Below are positions 33,545-42,343 of a stretch of 64,000 bases of DNA, one piece after another; within the stretch, counting starts at the first letter, position 1; the number at the start of each line of letters is the position of its first letter. The position numbers were made by a program, and so were the translations under genes. A model generated the notes under the pieces. It searched no databases and had not been told where the DNA came from. It worked only from the letters and a program-made list of their open reading frames with translations. Source of the stretch: an uncultured Fibrobacter sp. (GTDB lineage Bacteria; Fibrobacterota; Fibrobacteria; Fibrobacterales; Fibrobacteraceae); NCBI GenBank assembly GCA_934691725.1, contig CAKUTF010000008.1, positions 29,608 to 93,607 of the forward strand, read 5' to 3'.

Positions 33545-34375
33545 ATGGATTTTCTCTTCGAGTTCACCGACCTTTCTTTCTCCTATCCCGGAGCCTCGGC
33601 AAGGGCGTTGGACCATGTAAACCTTTCGGTAAAAGCGGGGGAGACCTTTGCGCTTCTAGGCCCGAACGGTGCGGGAAAGACCACTCTCCTCAGAATCCTT
33701 TGCGGAAGGCTCGCAACGGATTCCGGCGGGCTTTGGGTTGCGGAGAAATTTCGACGGGGAAATTCGCTGGACCTTTCTCGCTGCGGCATTCTGCTCGAAA
33801 GCCCGGGCGTCTATCCCAGACTTTCTATCGAAGAATACCTCCGCTTCTTTGCGGAATTTTACACGACAACAAATGTCACGGAACGAATTTCCGAATTGGC
33901 GAAAAAGCTGGAACTTCCGAGCCTTTCTTCCCGGATGGGGGAGCTTTCCCACGGCACGCGCCAAAAGGTGCAGATTGCGCGAGCGCTTTTGCACAGGCCC
34001 GGTCTCTTGCTTCTCGACGAGCCTGTCGCAAACCTCGACCCGTGCGCCAGGGAGGCCGTCTGGGATTTGCTCGAAAACTGGAAACGGGAATGCGGCGGAA
34101 CGCTTGTCGTGTGTTCGCACATCCTGTCCGAGATGGAACGGATTGCGACCTCTTTTGCCATCCTTTACCGGGGAAAAGTTCTGCGCAGGGATTCCGTTGA
34201 AAATTTACAGACAAACGAATTTACGGTAAACGTGCGGCTTCCCCGGGATGTTTCGCCCGAGTCTTTGAAATACGGTTTTCCGCAAGCGGCAAAAGTTCTT
34301 TCCGTCGAACCGAAAAGGCTCTCGCTCGAATCGGTCTATCGCGAAGCGGTCCGGGAATTTTCGGAGGAAGCATGA
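33545..34375 (+). CDS. ABC transporter ATP-binding protein (NatA/ABC-2 type)
   Basis: 276 residues. Walker A GPNGAGKTT (about residue 40), Q-loop region LLESPGVYPRLSIEEYL, signature LSHGTRQKVQ (a variant of LSGGQ), Walker B LLLLDEPVANLDP, and H-loop VVCSH. A C-terminal extension of ~60 residues is typical for ABC-2 exporters. It pairs with the permease that starts 4 bp before its end. The substrate cannot be told from sequence. Confidence 0.87.
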   Translation: MDFLFEFTDLSFSYPGASARALDHVNLSVKAGETFALLGPNGAGKTTLLRILCGRLATDSGGLWVAEKFRRGNSLDLSRCGILLESPGVYPRLSIEEYLRFFAEFYTTTNVTERISELAKKLELPSLSSRMGELSHGTRQKVQIARALLHRPGLLLLDEPVANLDPCAREAVWDLLENWKRECGGTLVVCSHILSEMERIATSFAILYRGKVLRRDSVENLQTNEFTVNVRLPRDVSPESLKYGFPQAAKVLSVEPKRLSLESVYREAVREFSEEA

Positions 34376-35019
34376 AAAGAATCGTCTTTCACGTTGCACG
34401 GCACGAAATTCGCCAACTCTTGCGCGAACCGAAATTCCTTTTGCCTTTTCTGTTTCCGCCCGTACTCCTTGTCGCTTCGCAGGTGCTGCTTCTCCCGAAG
34501 GATGTTTCGCCCGAAGTCCTTTCGCGGATGATGCTCTTTTGCGCGCTCCTGATAGCCCCGATGACAGTCCCGCTCGCTTCCGACAGCTTTGCCGGCGAAC
34601 GGGAACGCGGTTCGTTAGAACTTCTCCTGCTTTTGCCCGTCTCTCCGTCCGCGATTTTTTACGGAAAGCTGCTCGCGCTTCTGCCCGTCCCGTTTTTTCT
34701 CGTGATGTTTGCGGAAACCGCCTATGCGCTTGTCTCGGGAGTTTTCTCGCTTTCTTTCTGGTGGAAATCCGTCCTTGCCGGGATTCTCGCCTGCCTCTGC
34801 TTTTCGGGCGTTTCGCTTTTCGTTTCGCTGAAGGCGAAGACGGATCGCGCGGCGAACCAGATTTCGCTCGTTTTTGTTTTTCCGCTCCTGCTTGTCTTCG
34901 GCGCGTTTTCGGATTTCTATTTCGGAAAGCCCTGGATGCCGATTCTTCTCTTGCTTCTGGTCGTTTTTCTCTTTGTCGCGCTTTCCGCCGTTTCGTTCCG
35001 AAAGTTCCGGAAATGCTGA
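34372..35019 (+). CDS. ABC-2 type transporter permease
   Basis: 215 residues, about six membrane helices (LPFLFPPVLLVASQVLLL, ALLIAPMTVPLAS, LLALLPVPFFLVMF, SVLAGILACLCFSGVSLFV, ISLVFVFPLLLVFGAF, ILLLLLVVFLFVALSAV). The short ERERGSLELLLLLPVS segment between helices is typical of ABC-2 permeases. It overlaps the ATPase stop (ATGA), so the two form one exporter. Confidence 0.82.
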   Translation: MKRIVFHVARHEIRQLLREPKFLLPFLFPPVLLVASQVLLLPKDVSPEVLSRMMLFCALLIAPMTVPLASDSFAGERERGSLELLLLLPVSPSAIFYGKLLALLPVPFFLVMFAETAYALVSGVFSLSFWWKSVLAGILACLCFSGVSLFVSLKAKTDRAANQISLVFVFPLLLVFGAFSDFYFGKPWMPILLLLLVVFLFVALSAVSFRKFRKC

Positions 35020-35097
35020 ACCGCCCGGAAACCGAAAAATACCGATTCGCCAAAAAGAACTAAATTTTCAGCGAAAAACTTCAACCGGAGTCGTTCC

Positions 35098-35873
35098 ATG
35101 AAAAAATTGTCCATTCTTCTCTTCGCCATGATTTTTGCGGTCGCCTGTTCAAATGACGACAAGTCCAAAAAGGAAGGCGACCAGTCCCTCGAAAAAGTGA
35201 AAAGTGCCGGCGAGTTCGTTCTCGGGCTTGACGATTCGTTCCCGCCGATGGGATTTCGGAACAAGGACAACGAAATTGTCGGATTTGATATCGATCTTGC
35301 TTCCGAAGTGGCAAAGCGTCTCGGGGTGAAGCTCCGCACCCAGCCGATCTCCTGGGACGCCAAGGAGCAGGAACTGAACACGGGAAAGATCGACTGCATC
35401 TGGAACGGGATGAGCGTCGATAGCGCCCGCGCTGCGGCGATGAACCTCAGTTCACCCTATCTCAAGAACCGCATGGTTTTCACGGTCAAGGATTCTTCGC
35501 TCGTTTCCCTCGCGGCACTCTCCGGCAAGAAAATAGCCGTGCAGAACGGTTCGACGGCCCAGAAGCTTCTGGAAGCTTCCGATGCGGGTAAGGCCGCTTC
35601 CCAGATTTTCCCGTTTGACGACAACCAGACCGCTCTGATGGATTTGGACAAGGGCGGAGTCGATGCGGTGTTCCTCGATGAAATCGTCGCGCGTTACTGG
35701 ATAGCTTCGAACGGCAAGAGCTTCATCGTCCTCGAAGAAGGGCTTTCCGACGAAGTCTATGCGATTGGATTCCGCAAGAAGGACCAGAAGCTTCGCGATG
35801 CGGTCGATAGTACGCTCGCCGCAATGAAGGCGGACGGCAAGTTTGCCGAAATTTCCGCCAAGTGGTTCGGCAA

Positions 35874-35877
<4 letters not shown>
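35098..35877 (+). CDS. Amino-acid ABC transporter substrate-binding lipoprotein (SBP family 3)
   Basis: 259 residues. Lipobox FAVAC, then the family-3 fold: GEFVLGLDDSFPPMGFRNKDNEIVGFDIDLA, ISWDAKEQELNTGKIDCIWNGM, SSPYLKNRMVFTV, and VDAVFLDEIVA. The conserved DD and Arg sites suggest a polar amino acid ligand. It heads a three-gene importer with the permease and ATPase that follow. Confidence 0.9.
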
Positions 35878-36536
<659 letters not shown>

Positions 36537-36539
36537 CCC

Positions 36540-37331
36540 ATGCCGGACAAGTTGATTCTCGAAGTCAAGCATCTGAGGAAGACCTTTCACGACAGAAAGA
36601 AAGGCGATCTTGCGGTTCTCAAGGACATTTCGTTCGACATGAATGCCGGGGACGTGCTTTCGGTCATCGGGCCTTCGGGGTCCGGCAAGTCGACACTTCT
36701 CCGCTGCATCACCCAGCTCGAAACGCTAGACGGCGGCGAGGTTCGCGTCTGCGGAAAGGACCTGGTCGTTCCGGGCTCAAGTCCGCTTCGCTATTCGCCG
36801 GCAAGGACGCTTCGGGAAATCCGACTCTCGACGGGTCTCGTCTTCCAGAACTTCAACCTGTTTCCGCACTTGACCGTGCTCCAGAACATTACGCTCGCAC
36901 CGGTACGCGTTCTCGGACGTTCCCGCGAGGAGTCCCGCGAACTCGGAATGTCTTTACTCAAGCGGATGGGGCTTGAATCCAAGGCGAGAGCCTATCCATG
37001 CGAGCTTTCGGGCGGACAGCAACAGCGCGTTTCGATAGCGCGGGCGCTTGCGATGAATCCGAAGGTCCTCTTTTTTGACGAACCGACGAGCGCTCTCGAC
37101 CCGGAACTCACGGGCGAAATCCTCAAGGTCATCAAGTCCCTTGCGGAGGAAAAGATGACGATGGTCATCGTCACGCACGAGATGGCGTTTGCCCGGGATG
37201 TCGCAAGCGAGGTCATTTTCATGGATGGCGGGATCATCGTGGAAAAAGGCTCGCCCGAATTCGTCTTCGGGGAATCGAAGAACGAACGCCTGCACGCTTT
37301 CCTTTCACGCTTTGCTCAAAACGGAGATTGA
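36540..37331 (+). CDS. Amino-acid ABC transporter ATP-binding protein (GlnQ/HisP type)
   Basis: 263 residues. Walker A GPSGSGKST, FQNFNLFPHLTVLQN Q-loop, signature LSGGQQQR, Walker B VLFFDEPTSALDPEL, and H-loop VIVTHEM. PAART-type sequence order matches polar amino acid importers. It begins 3 nt after the permease stop. Confidence 0.93.
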   Translation: MPDKLILEVKHLRKTFHDRKKGDLAVLKDISFDMNAGDVLSVIGPSGSGKSTLLRCITQLETLDGGEVRVCGKDLVVPGSSPLRYSPARTLREIRLSTGLVFQNFNLFPHLTVLQNITLAPVRVLGRSREESRELGMSLLKRMGLESKARAYPCELSGGQQQRVSIARALAMNPKVLFFDEPTSALDPELTGEILKVIKSLAEEKMTMVIVTHEMAFARDVASEVIFMDGGIIVEKGSPEFVFGESKNERLHAFLSRFAQNGD

Positions 37332-37333
37332 AA

Positions 37334-37774
37334 ATGCACGCCAGCATGGAACAGGAATCAAATTTTGCGGAATACAAAAAGGATTTCCGCGTCGAAGAAT
37401 CGATGATCGACAGGAACCGTCATTTAAATAATGTCGTCTGCGTGGAGTGGATACAGGACATCGCGGTAGAACATTCCGCGGTGACCGGCGGAACGAAGCG
37501 GATGGACGAACTCGGATGCGGCTGGATGATTCGGACGCAGCATGTGGAATACAAGGCGCAGGCTTTTCTCGGCGACGAAATCGTCGGAACGACCTGGGTT
37601 CCCGAGTACTCGAAAATCGCGACAAACCGCCATTCGAAATTCATCCGCAAATCGGACGGCAAGGAAATCTTTTCCGCGGTGACGACGTGGGTGCTGGTCG
37701 ATCTGAAACGCGGGCGTCCGATTGCCATCCCCGAAGACATCAAGGACTTTTTCCGCAAGAAGACAGGTCGCTGA
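37334..37774 (+). CDS. Hotdog-fold acyl-CoA/ACP thioesterase
   Basis: 146 residues, YbgC/acyl-ACP thioesterase-like. MIDRNRHLNNVVCVEW is the typical D-x-N-x-H-L-N-N active-site strand, and QHVEYKAQAFLGDEI is the second signature. It would hydrolyse acyl thioesters; the chain is unknown. ATG 37334 is set by GGAG about 7 nt upstream. Its start lies 3 nt past the ABC ATPase stop, so it is in the importer operon. Confidence 0.78.
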   Translation: MHASMEQESNFAEYKKDFRVEESMIDRNRHLNNVVCVEWIQDIAVEHSAVTGGTKRMDELGCGWMIRTQHVEYKAQAFLGDEIVGTTWVPEYSKIATNRHSKFIRKSDGKEIFSAVTTWVLVDLKRGRPIAIPEDIKDFFRKKTGR

Positions 37775-37788
37775 GCGGGGCAGTTTGC

Positions 37789-37825
37789 TATATTAAAGGG
37801 GCAAAATTTCACATCAAAAGAAGGT
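37789..37825 (+). promoter_or_regulatory. pgk promoter -10 and ribosome site
   Basis: TATATT (37789-37794), leader ~30 nt, AAGAAGG about 7 nt before ATG 37832. Confidence 0.55.
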
Positions 37826-37831
37826 ATCACG

Positions 37832-39088
37832 ATGGCAAAACTTTCCATTGAAGATCTCGATCTCAAAGGCAAGCGCGTTTTCATCCGCGTCGATTTCAAC
37901 GTTCCGCAGGACAAGGTGACAGGCGAAATCACCAACACCAAGCGCATCGAAGCGGCTCTCCCGACAATCCAGTATGCGCTCGACAAGGGCGCCGCGGTCA
38001 TTCTCGCGAGCCATCTCGGTCGCCCGAACGGTTCCGTGAACAAGAAGTTCTCGCTCGCGCCGGTCGCAAAGAAACTCGAAGAACTCATCGGGAAACCTGT
38101 CAAGTTCCTTTCGGACTGCGTCGGTCCCGAAGTCGAAGCGGAATGCGCCAAGGCAAAACCGGGAGACATCATCCTTCTCGAAAACCTCCGCTTCCACATC
38201 GAAGAGGAAGGCAAGGCCAAGGTCAAGAACGCCGACGGCACCGAGACGAAGATCAAGGCCGATCCGGCGAAAGTCGAAGCGTTCCGCGCGTCCCTTTCCA
38301 AACTCGCCGACGTCTATGTAAACGACGCTTTCGGCACCGCGCACCGTGCGCATTCCTCGATGGTCGGCGTTGAACTTCCGCTCCGCGCTGCGGGTTTCCT
38401 GATGAACAAGGAACTCAAGGCGTTCGACAAGGTGCTGAACAATCCGCCGCGTCCGTTCCTCGCCATCCTCGGCGGTTCGAAGGTCGCGGACAAGATCCAG
38501 CTCATCAACAACCTGCTCGATAAGGCCGACGAAATCATCATCGGTGGCGGCATGGCGTTCACGTTCAAGAAGGTTGTCGATGGCATCGAAATCGGCAAGT
38601 CCCTCTTTGACGAGGAAGGGGCGAAGATCGTTCCCGAACTGATGGAGAAGGCGAAAGCCGCCGGCAAGAAAATCATCCTTCCGGTCGATTACGTCGCTGC
38701 CGAAAAGTTCGACGCGAATGCAGCAAACAAGGTTGTCACCGACAAGGAAGGCATCCCGGCGGACTGGATGGGTCTCGACGTGGGACCGGAATCGACAAAG
38801 CTCTTCTGCGACGCGATCAAGGGCGCGAAGACAATCGTCTGGAACGGTCCTGCAGGCGTGTTCGAATTCGACGCGTTTGCCAAGGCGACCAAGGCGATGG
38901 CCGATGCGATTGTCGAAGCGACTGCGGCCGGTGCGATCACCGTCATCGGTGGCGGCGATACCGCTACGGCAGCCAAGAAGTTCGGTGCGGACAAGAAGGT
39001 CACACACACTTCGACGGGCGGCGGTGCTTCGCTCGAACTCCTCGAAGGCAAGGTCCTTCCGGGTGTTGCATTCCTCACCGACAAGTAA
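37832..39088 (+). CDS. pgk: Phosphoglycerate kinase
   Basis: 418 residues. Glycolytic enzyme that makes ATP from 1,3-bisphosphoglycerate. Family motifs: RVDFNVPQ, SHLGRP, LLENLRFH, VNDAFGTAHRAHSS, ILGGSKVADK, GGGMAFTF, the nucleotide-binding VWNGPAGVFEF and GGGDTATA, and final STGGGASLELLEGK. Codon use is strongly biased, as expected for high expression. A terminator follows. Confidence 0.97.
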   Translation: MAKLSIEDLDLKGKRVFIRVDFNVPQDKVTGEITNTKRIEAALPTIQYALDKGAAVILASHLGRPNGSVNKKFSLAPVAKKLEELIGKPVKFLSDCVGPEVEAECAKAKPGDIILLENLRFHIEEEGKAKVKNADGTETKIKADPAKVEAFRASLSKLADVYVNDAFGTAHRAHSSMVGVELPLRAAGFLMNKELKAFDKVLNNPPRPFLAILGGSKVADKIQLINNLLDKADEIIIGGGMAFTFKKVVDGIEIGKSLFDEEGAKIVPELMEKAKAAGKKIILPVDYVAAEKFDANAANKVVTDKEGIPADWMGLDVGPESTKLFCDAIKGAKTIVWNGPAGVFEFDAFAKATKAMADAIVEATAAGAITVIGGGDTATAAKKFGADKKVTHTSTGGGASLELLEGKVLPGVAFLTDK

Positions 39089-39103
39089 TTTGTCCTTTGC
39101 GAA

Positions 39104-39134
39104 AAAAGACCTCTGCGTTTGCAGGGGCCTTTTT
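39104..39134 (+). terminator. pgk terminator
   Basis: A-rich stem AAAGACCTCTGC pairs with GCAGGGGCCTTT around loop GTTT with a few mismatches, followed by T5. Confidence 0.75.
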
Positions 39135-39314
39135 GGTTTTAAAATGGAAAAAGCGGTCTAGAGAGGTATTCCTTTTATAGCCAATTGGATTAAAAAACTC
39201 AGCGGAATTTTCTATCCCATATTTTGCGTGTGTAAGAAAAAAAAAACTTCTGATTTTGAAAAAGAGTTTATCTTTTAAAGAAACACTACAACTATCTCTC
39301 AAGGATTTAGCGGT

Positions 39315-41123
39315 ATGGATCTTTTTCACCGATTCTTTTTAATTGCAGGATTCGCTTCGACCGTGGCATTTGTTGCATGCTCTTCGGATTCCACCTCTTC
39401 GACGGGAAATGAAAATCCTCCGATTCTTGGCAAGACGATTTCCGGTCTTGCGGAAAAAGGGCCTTTTCTTGACGGTTCCACGGTGACGCTCTACGAACTC
39501 GATAGCACTACCCTGGAAAAGACGGGCAAGAGCTTTTCAGGAAAAGTTTCGGGAGGACAAGGCGAGTTTACCGTGCCGGATGTTGAGTTGACTTCGCCGT
39601 ATGCGTTAATCGAGGTCCGGGGTAGTTTCATGAGCGAAATCGACGATTCCGATACGGCTACGCTTTACGCTTTGACCCGCCCAGACAAACGCGAAACGGT
39701 AAACGTGAATCTCCTGACACATCTGGAATACAGGCGCGTCCTCCGGCTTCTAAAAGAAGGGTTGGAGTTTTCCGACGCGAAGCACAAGGCTTTGAACGAA
39801 ATCCTTACCGCTTTCGGTTTTGATCCGACCGATAAAAATTCGGAAGATTTGTCGATTTTCGGAAAAAGCGAAGAAGACGCCGAACTGCTATTTTTCTCGG
39901 CGCGCTTCCTGTCCTTTTCTGCATCGACCGATGTTTCCCTGCAGTCGTTGAGCGATAGCCTTGTTTCCGATTTGGAAAAGGATGGCGTCTGGGATAACGA
40001 CACCTTGAAGTTTTGGCTGTCGGAAGTGGTATTTCCAACCGGAATGATTCGCCAGGCGATGGAAAGCTGGAAAATTTCCGATACGATTCCGGAGATCGAG
40101 AAATTTCATCAAACTTTTTGGCGGAACGTTCATGGATTGCCAAAATGCGAATCCCAAAATGCCGGAGCGCTTTTCAGCGATTCGTTTGATCTCTGTCCAA
40201 ACCACGGACGATCCTATATTTGCGAAAATGGGGAATGGAAATCTGTTTCCGAAGAGGTGGCTGATACCTATGCTTTGGAATGTTCCGAAGACGGCGCGAT
40301 TGTCTCGGGGAATCTCATCGATACGAATTACTATGTCTGCGATTCGGATTCGTTCCGTTTGGCGACTCCGATGGAAATGAAACTCGGCAAGGGATGCACC
40401 AGCTACACGGAAGGCGATACGCTCCGCTCGGCGTATGAATATGTTTGCAAGTGGGATTCCTCTTACGGAAGCGGCAAGTTTTCTTGGCTGTATCCAATCG
40501 AAAATACGATAAAGGGGACGCTTGTTGATTCCCGCGACGGGAAAGTCTATAAGACGGTCGCGATTGGCGAACAGGTCTGGATGGCGGAAAACCTGAACTT
40601 TGCCGGGGCGGATTCGAGCTTCTGTTACAATGATTCTTCCGAAAACTGTGAAAAATTTGGACGGCTTTATGCTTGGTATGAAGCGGCAAACGATGGAAGT
40701 GCAGACTCTAAACAATTTTTCGAAGATATCGATAACGGAAAGACGGACGCTCGGCTTCAAGGAATATGCCCGGACGGCTGGCACTTGCCCCGCTTAGCGG
40801 AATGGTTTTTATTGAATCGTTACTCTCTAGAACTCGGAAACGATAATGATCCGCTTCTTGCTGCGGAAGGTTGGTATTTTGGAAAAAACGGCTCGGATCT
40901 CCTAGGCTTTGCGGCGCTTCCGGCGGGAAAACGTGACGGAAAAAGCAGTGAATTTACCGATGTCGGAGTGGCCGCCTATTTTTGGACTCCCGAGAAAGGC
41001 GCCTATCTAAATGTCTATTCGGCAGTGAGAATGAAACACAGTTTTTACATGAATCCAAAATATTACCATAACAACGACGAACCTTATTCCAGTGCGCTTT
41101 CCGTTCGCTGTGTGAAAAACTGA
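39315..41123 (+). CDS. FISUMP-domain lipoprotein
   Basis: 602 residues. Lipobox FVAC, then a short S/T-rich stretch (SSDSTSSTGN). An N-terminal carboxypeptidase-regulatory-like domain (ISGLAEKGPFLDGSTVTLYELD) is followed by a helical region (~120-270) and Cys-containing pieces (YICENGEWKSV, YYVCDSD, YVCKWDSSYG). The C-terminal FISUMP domain runs DSRDGKVYKTVAIGEQVWMAENLNF, GRLYAWYEA, CPDGWHLPRLAEW, GFAALPAGKRDG, AYFWTPEKG and SVRCVKN. A CAAGGA site precedes the ATG; TATCTT (39269-39274) is a possible -10. Surface-exposed role likely, function unknown. Confidence 0.83.
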   Translation: MDLFHRFFLIAGFASTVAFVACSSDSTSSTGNENPPILGKTISGLAEKGPFLDGSTVTLYELDSTTLEKTGKSFSGKVSGGQGEFTVPDVELTSPYALIEVRGSFMSEIDDSDTATLYALTRPDKRETVNVNLLTHLEYRRVLRLLKEGLEFSDAKHKALNEILTAFGFDPTDKNSEDLSIFGKSEEDAELLFFSARFLSFSASTDVSLQSLSDSLVSDLEKDGVWDNDTLKFWLSEVVFPTGMIRQAMESWKISDTIPEIEKFHQTFWRNVHGLPKCESQNAGALFSDSFDLCPNHGRSYICENGEWKSVSEEVADTYALECSEDGAIVSGNLIDTNYYVCDSDSFRLATPMEMKLGKGCTSYTEGDTLRSAYEYVCKWDSSYGSGKFSWLYPIENTIKGTLVDSRDGKVYKTVAIGEQVWMAENLNFAGADSSFCYNDSSENCEKFGRLYAWYEAANDGSADSKQFFEDIDNGKTDARLQGICPDGWHLPRLAEWFLLNRYSLELGNDNDPLLAAEGWYFGKNGSDLLGFAALPAGKRDGKSSEFTDVGVAAYFWTPEKGAYLNVYSAVRMKHSFYMNPKYYHNNDEPYSSALSVRCVKN

Positions 41124-41149
41124 TCCGGAACACCGCGCCAATCTTTTTC

Positions 41150-41164
41150 TATCTTAACGGATAT
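41150..41164 (+). promoter_or_regulatory. -10 box close to the start codon
   Basis: TATCTT (41150-41155) lies 9 nt before ATG 41165, with no ribosome site. Confidence 0.45.
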
Positions 41165-42343
41165 ATGAAAAAGATTTTTGGATTTTCGCTTGCTTGTTTG
41201 ACAGCCTTCGCTTTTGCCGCAGACGCCCGCTTTGAACAGGGCGCCCGTTTCGAGGCGGCGGGGAAGTATGACAAGGCTCTCGCCGAATACCGTTCGATCC
41301 TTGCGTCGGAGCCGCACAATGCACGCGCTTTTTACGCAGCGGGAACGGTCCGGTTCAAGATGAAGGACTACAAAGGGGCCGTCGCCAATTACGAACTCGC
41401 TTTCAAGTACGATTCCGGGATGAAAGAGGCTTACGAAGGCGCGGCAAAAGCCTACGAAAAGCTAGGCGACAAAAAGCAGGCCGATGCGATGCGGCAAAAA
41501 ATCGGAAGTCCGAAGCCCGCTACGCAAAATACGGAAAAAATGGAACATTCTAAATTTTCGTATGCGTCCGAAGCGTTTCTCAAGGCGAAGCGCGCCTTTG
41601 ACGCCAAGGACTACAAAGCGGCCTGTTCCGCCGCGCGGGAGCTTCTTTTGAAAGAACCGGGACATCCGGGAGCCTATTACTATGCGGGAGCGGGACGCTA
41701 CGAACTCGGGGAACTCGACAAGGCGGAATACAACCTGAAACGTTCCTTTGATTTTCCGGAACTGGGATACAATGCGCACTTCTATCTGTCGCTCATCTAC
41801 AGGAAACAGGGAAAGGCGAAAGAGGAAAAGGCGGAACTCGAAGAATATGTCAAGCATTCCAAAAACGAAACCGCTGTCGCGAACGCCAAGGCTCGGCTAG
41901 AGGAGCTTTCCGGAACGAAGAAGGTTCCAGCAGCAAACGCTTCCGAAAAAAACGGGTCCCCGACCCAGGATTCTTCGGGGAATGTCGCCGTTCAGGCTGT
42001 TCCCGAAAAAAACGTATCGGCAGAACCGAAGCCCGCTCCGAAGAAGCCGGGAGAAGTTTCGATGGAACAGGCGAACAACGCCTATCTGCAAGGCGACTAT
42101 GCGGGCGCGCTTTCCGTTTACCAGGCTTTGCAAAAAAAGATTCGTGACGAGAATTCCCGCTCCTTCCTGCTCTTCCAAATCGGGAACATCTACCGCGTTC
42201 GCCGGGATTTTCGTTCGGCTGTCGCCAAATACCGCGAAACGGTTGAACTCTACCCGAACTCCGAATGGGCGAGGGAAGCGGAACGGGCCTGGGAAGACGC
42301 CGTCTGGCAGGAGCGGAATGCGGACAAGCTTCCGAGACGCTAG
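41165..42343 (+). CDS. Exported TPR-repeat protein
   Basis: 392 residues. Signal peptide (~1-19, FAFAADA), then tetratricopeptide repeats: about 22-110 (ARFEAAGKYDKALAEYRSIL, HNARAFYAAGTVRFKMKDYKGAVANYELAF), 135-215, and after a low-complexity linker (~240-290) again at 295-385 (NNAYLQGDYAGALSVYQAL, GNIYRVRRDFRSAVAKYRETV). Probably a periplasmic scaffold similar to YbgF/CpoB. Its stop overlaps the stop of the convergent receptor gene (CTAG). Confidence 0.8.
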   Translation: MKKIFGFSLACLTAFAFAADARFEQGARFEAAGKYDKALAEYRSILASEPHNARAFYAAGTVRFKMKDYKGAVANYELAFKYDSGMKEAYEGAAKAYEKLGDKKQADAMRQKIGSPKPATQNTEKMEHSKFSYASEAFLKAKRAFDAKDYKAACSAARELLLKEPGHPGAYYYAGAGRYELGELDKAEYNLKRSFDFPELGYNAHFYLSLIYRKQGKAKEEKAELEEYVKHSKNETAVANAKARLEELSGTKKVPAANASEKNGSPTQDSSGNVAVQAVPEKNVSAEPKPAPKKPGEVSMEQANNAYLQGDYAGALSVYQALQKKIRDENSRSFLLFQIGNIYRVRRDFRSAVAKYRETVELYPNSEWAREAERAWEDAVWQERNADKLPRR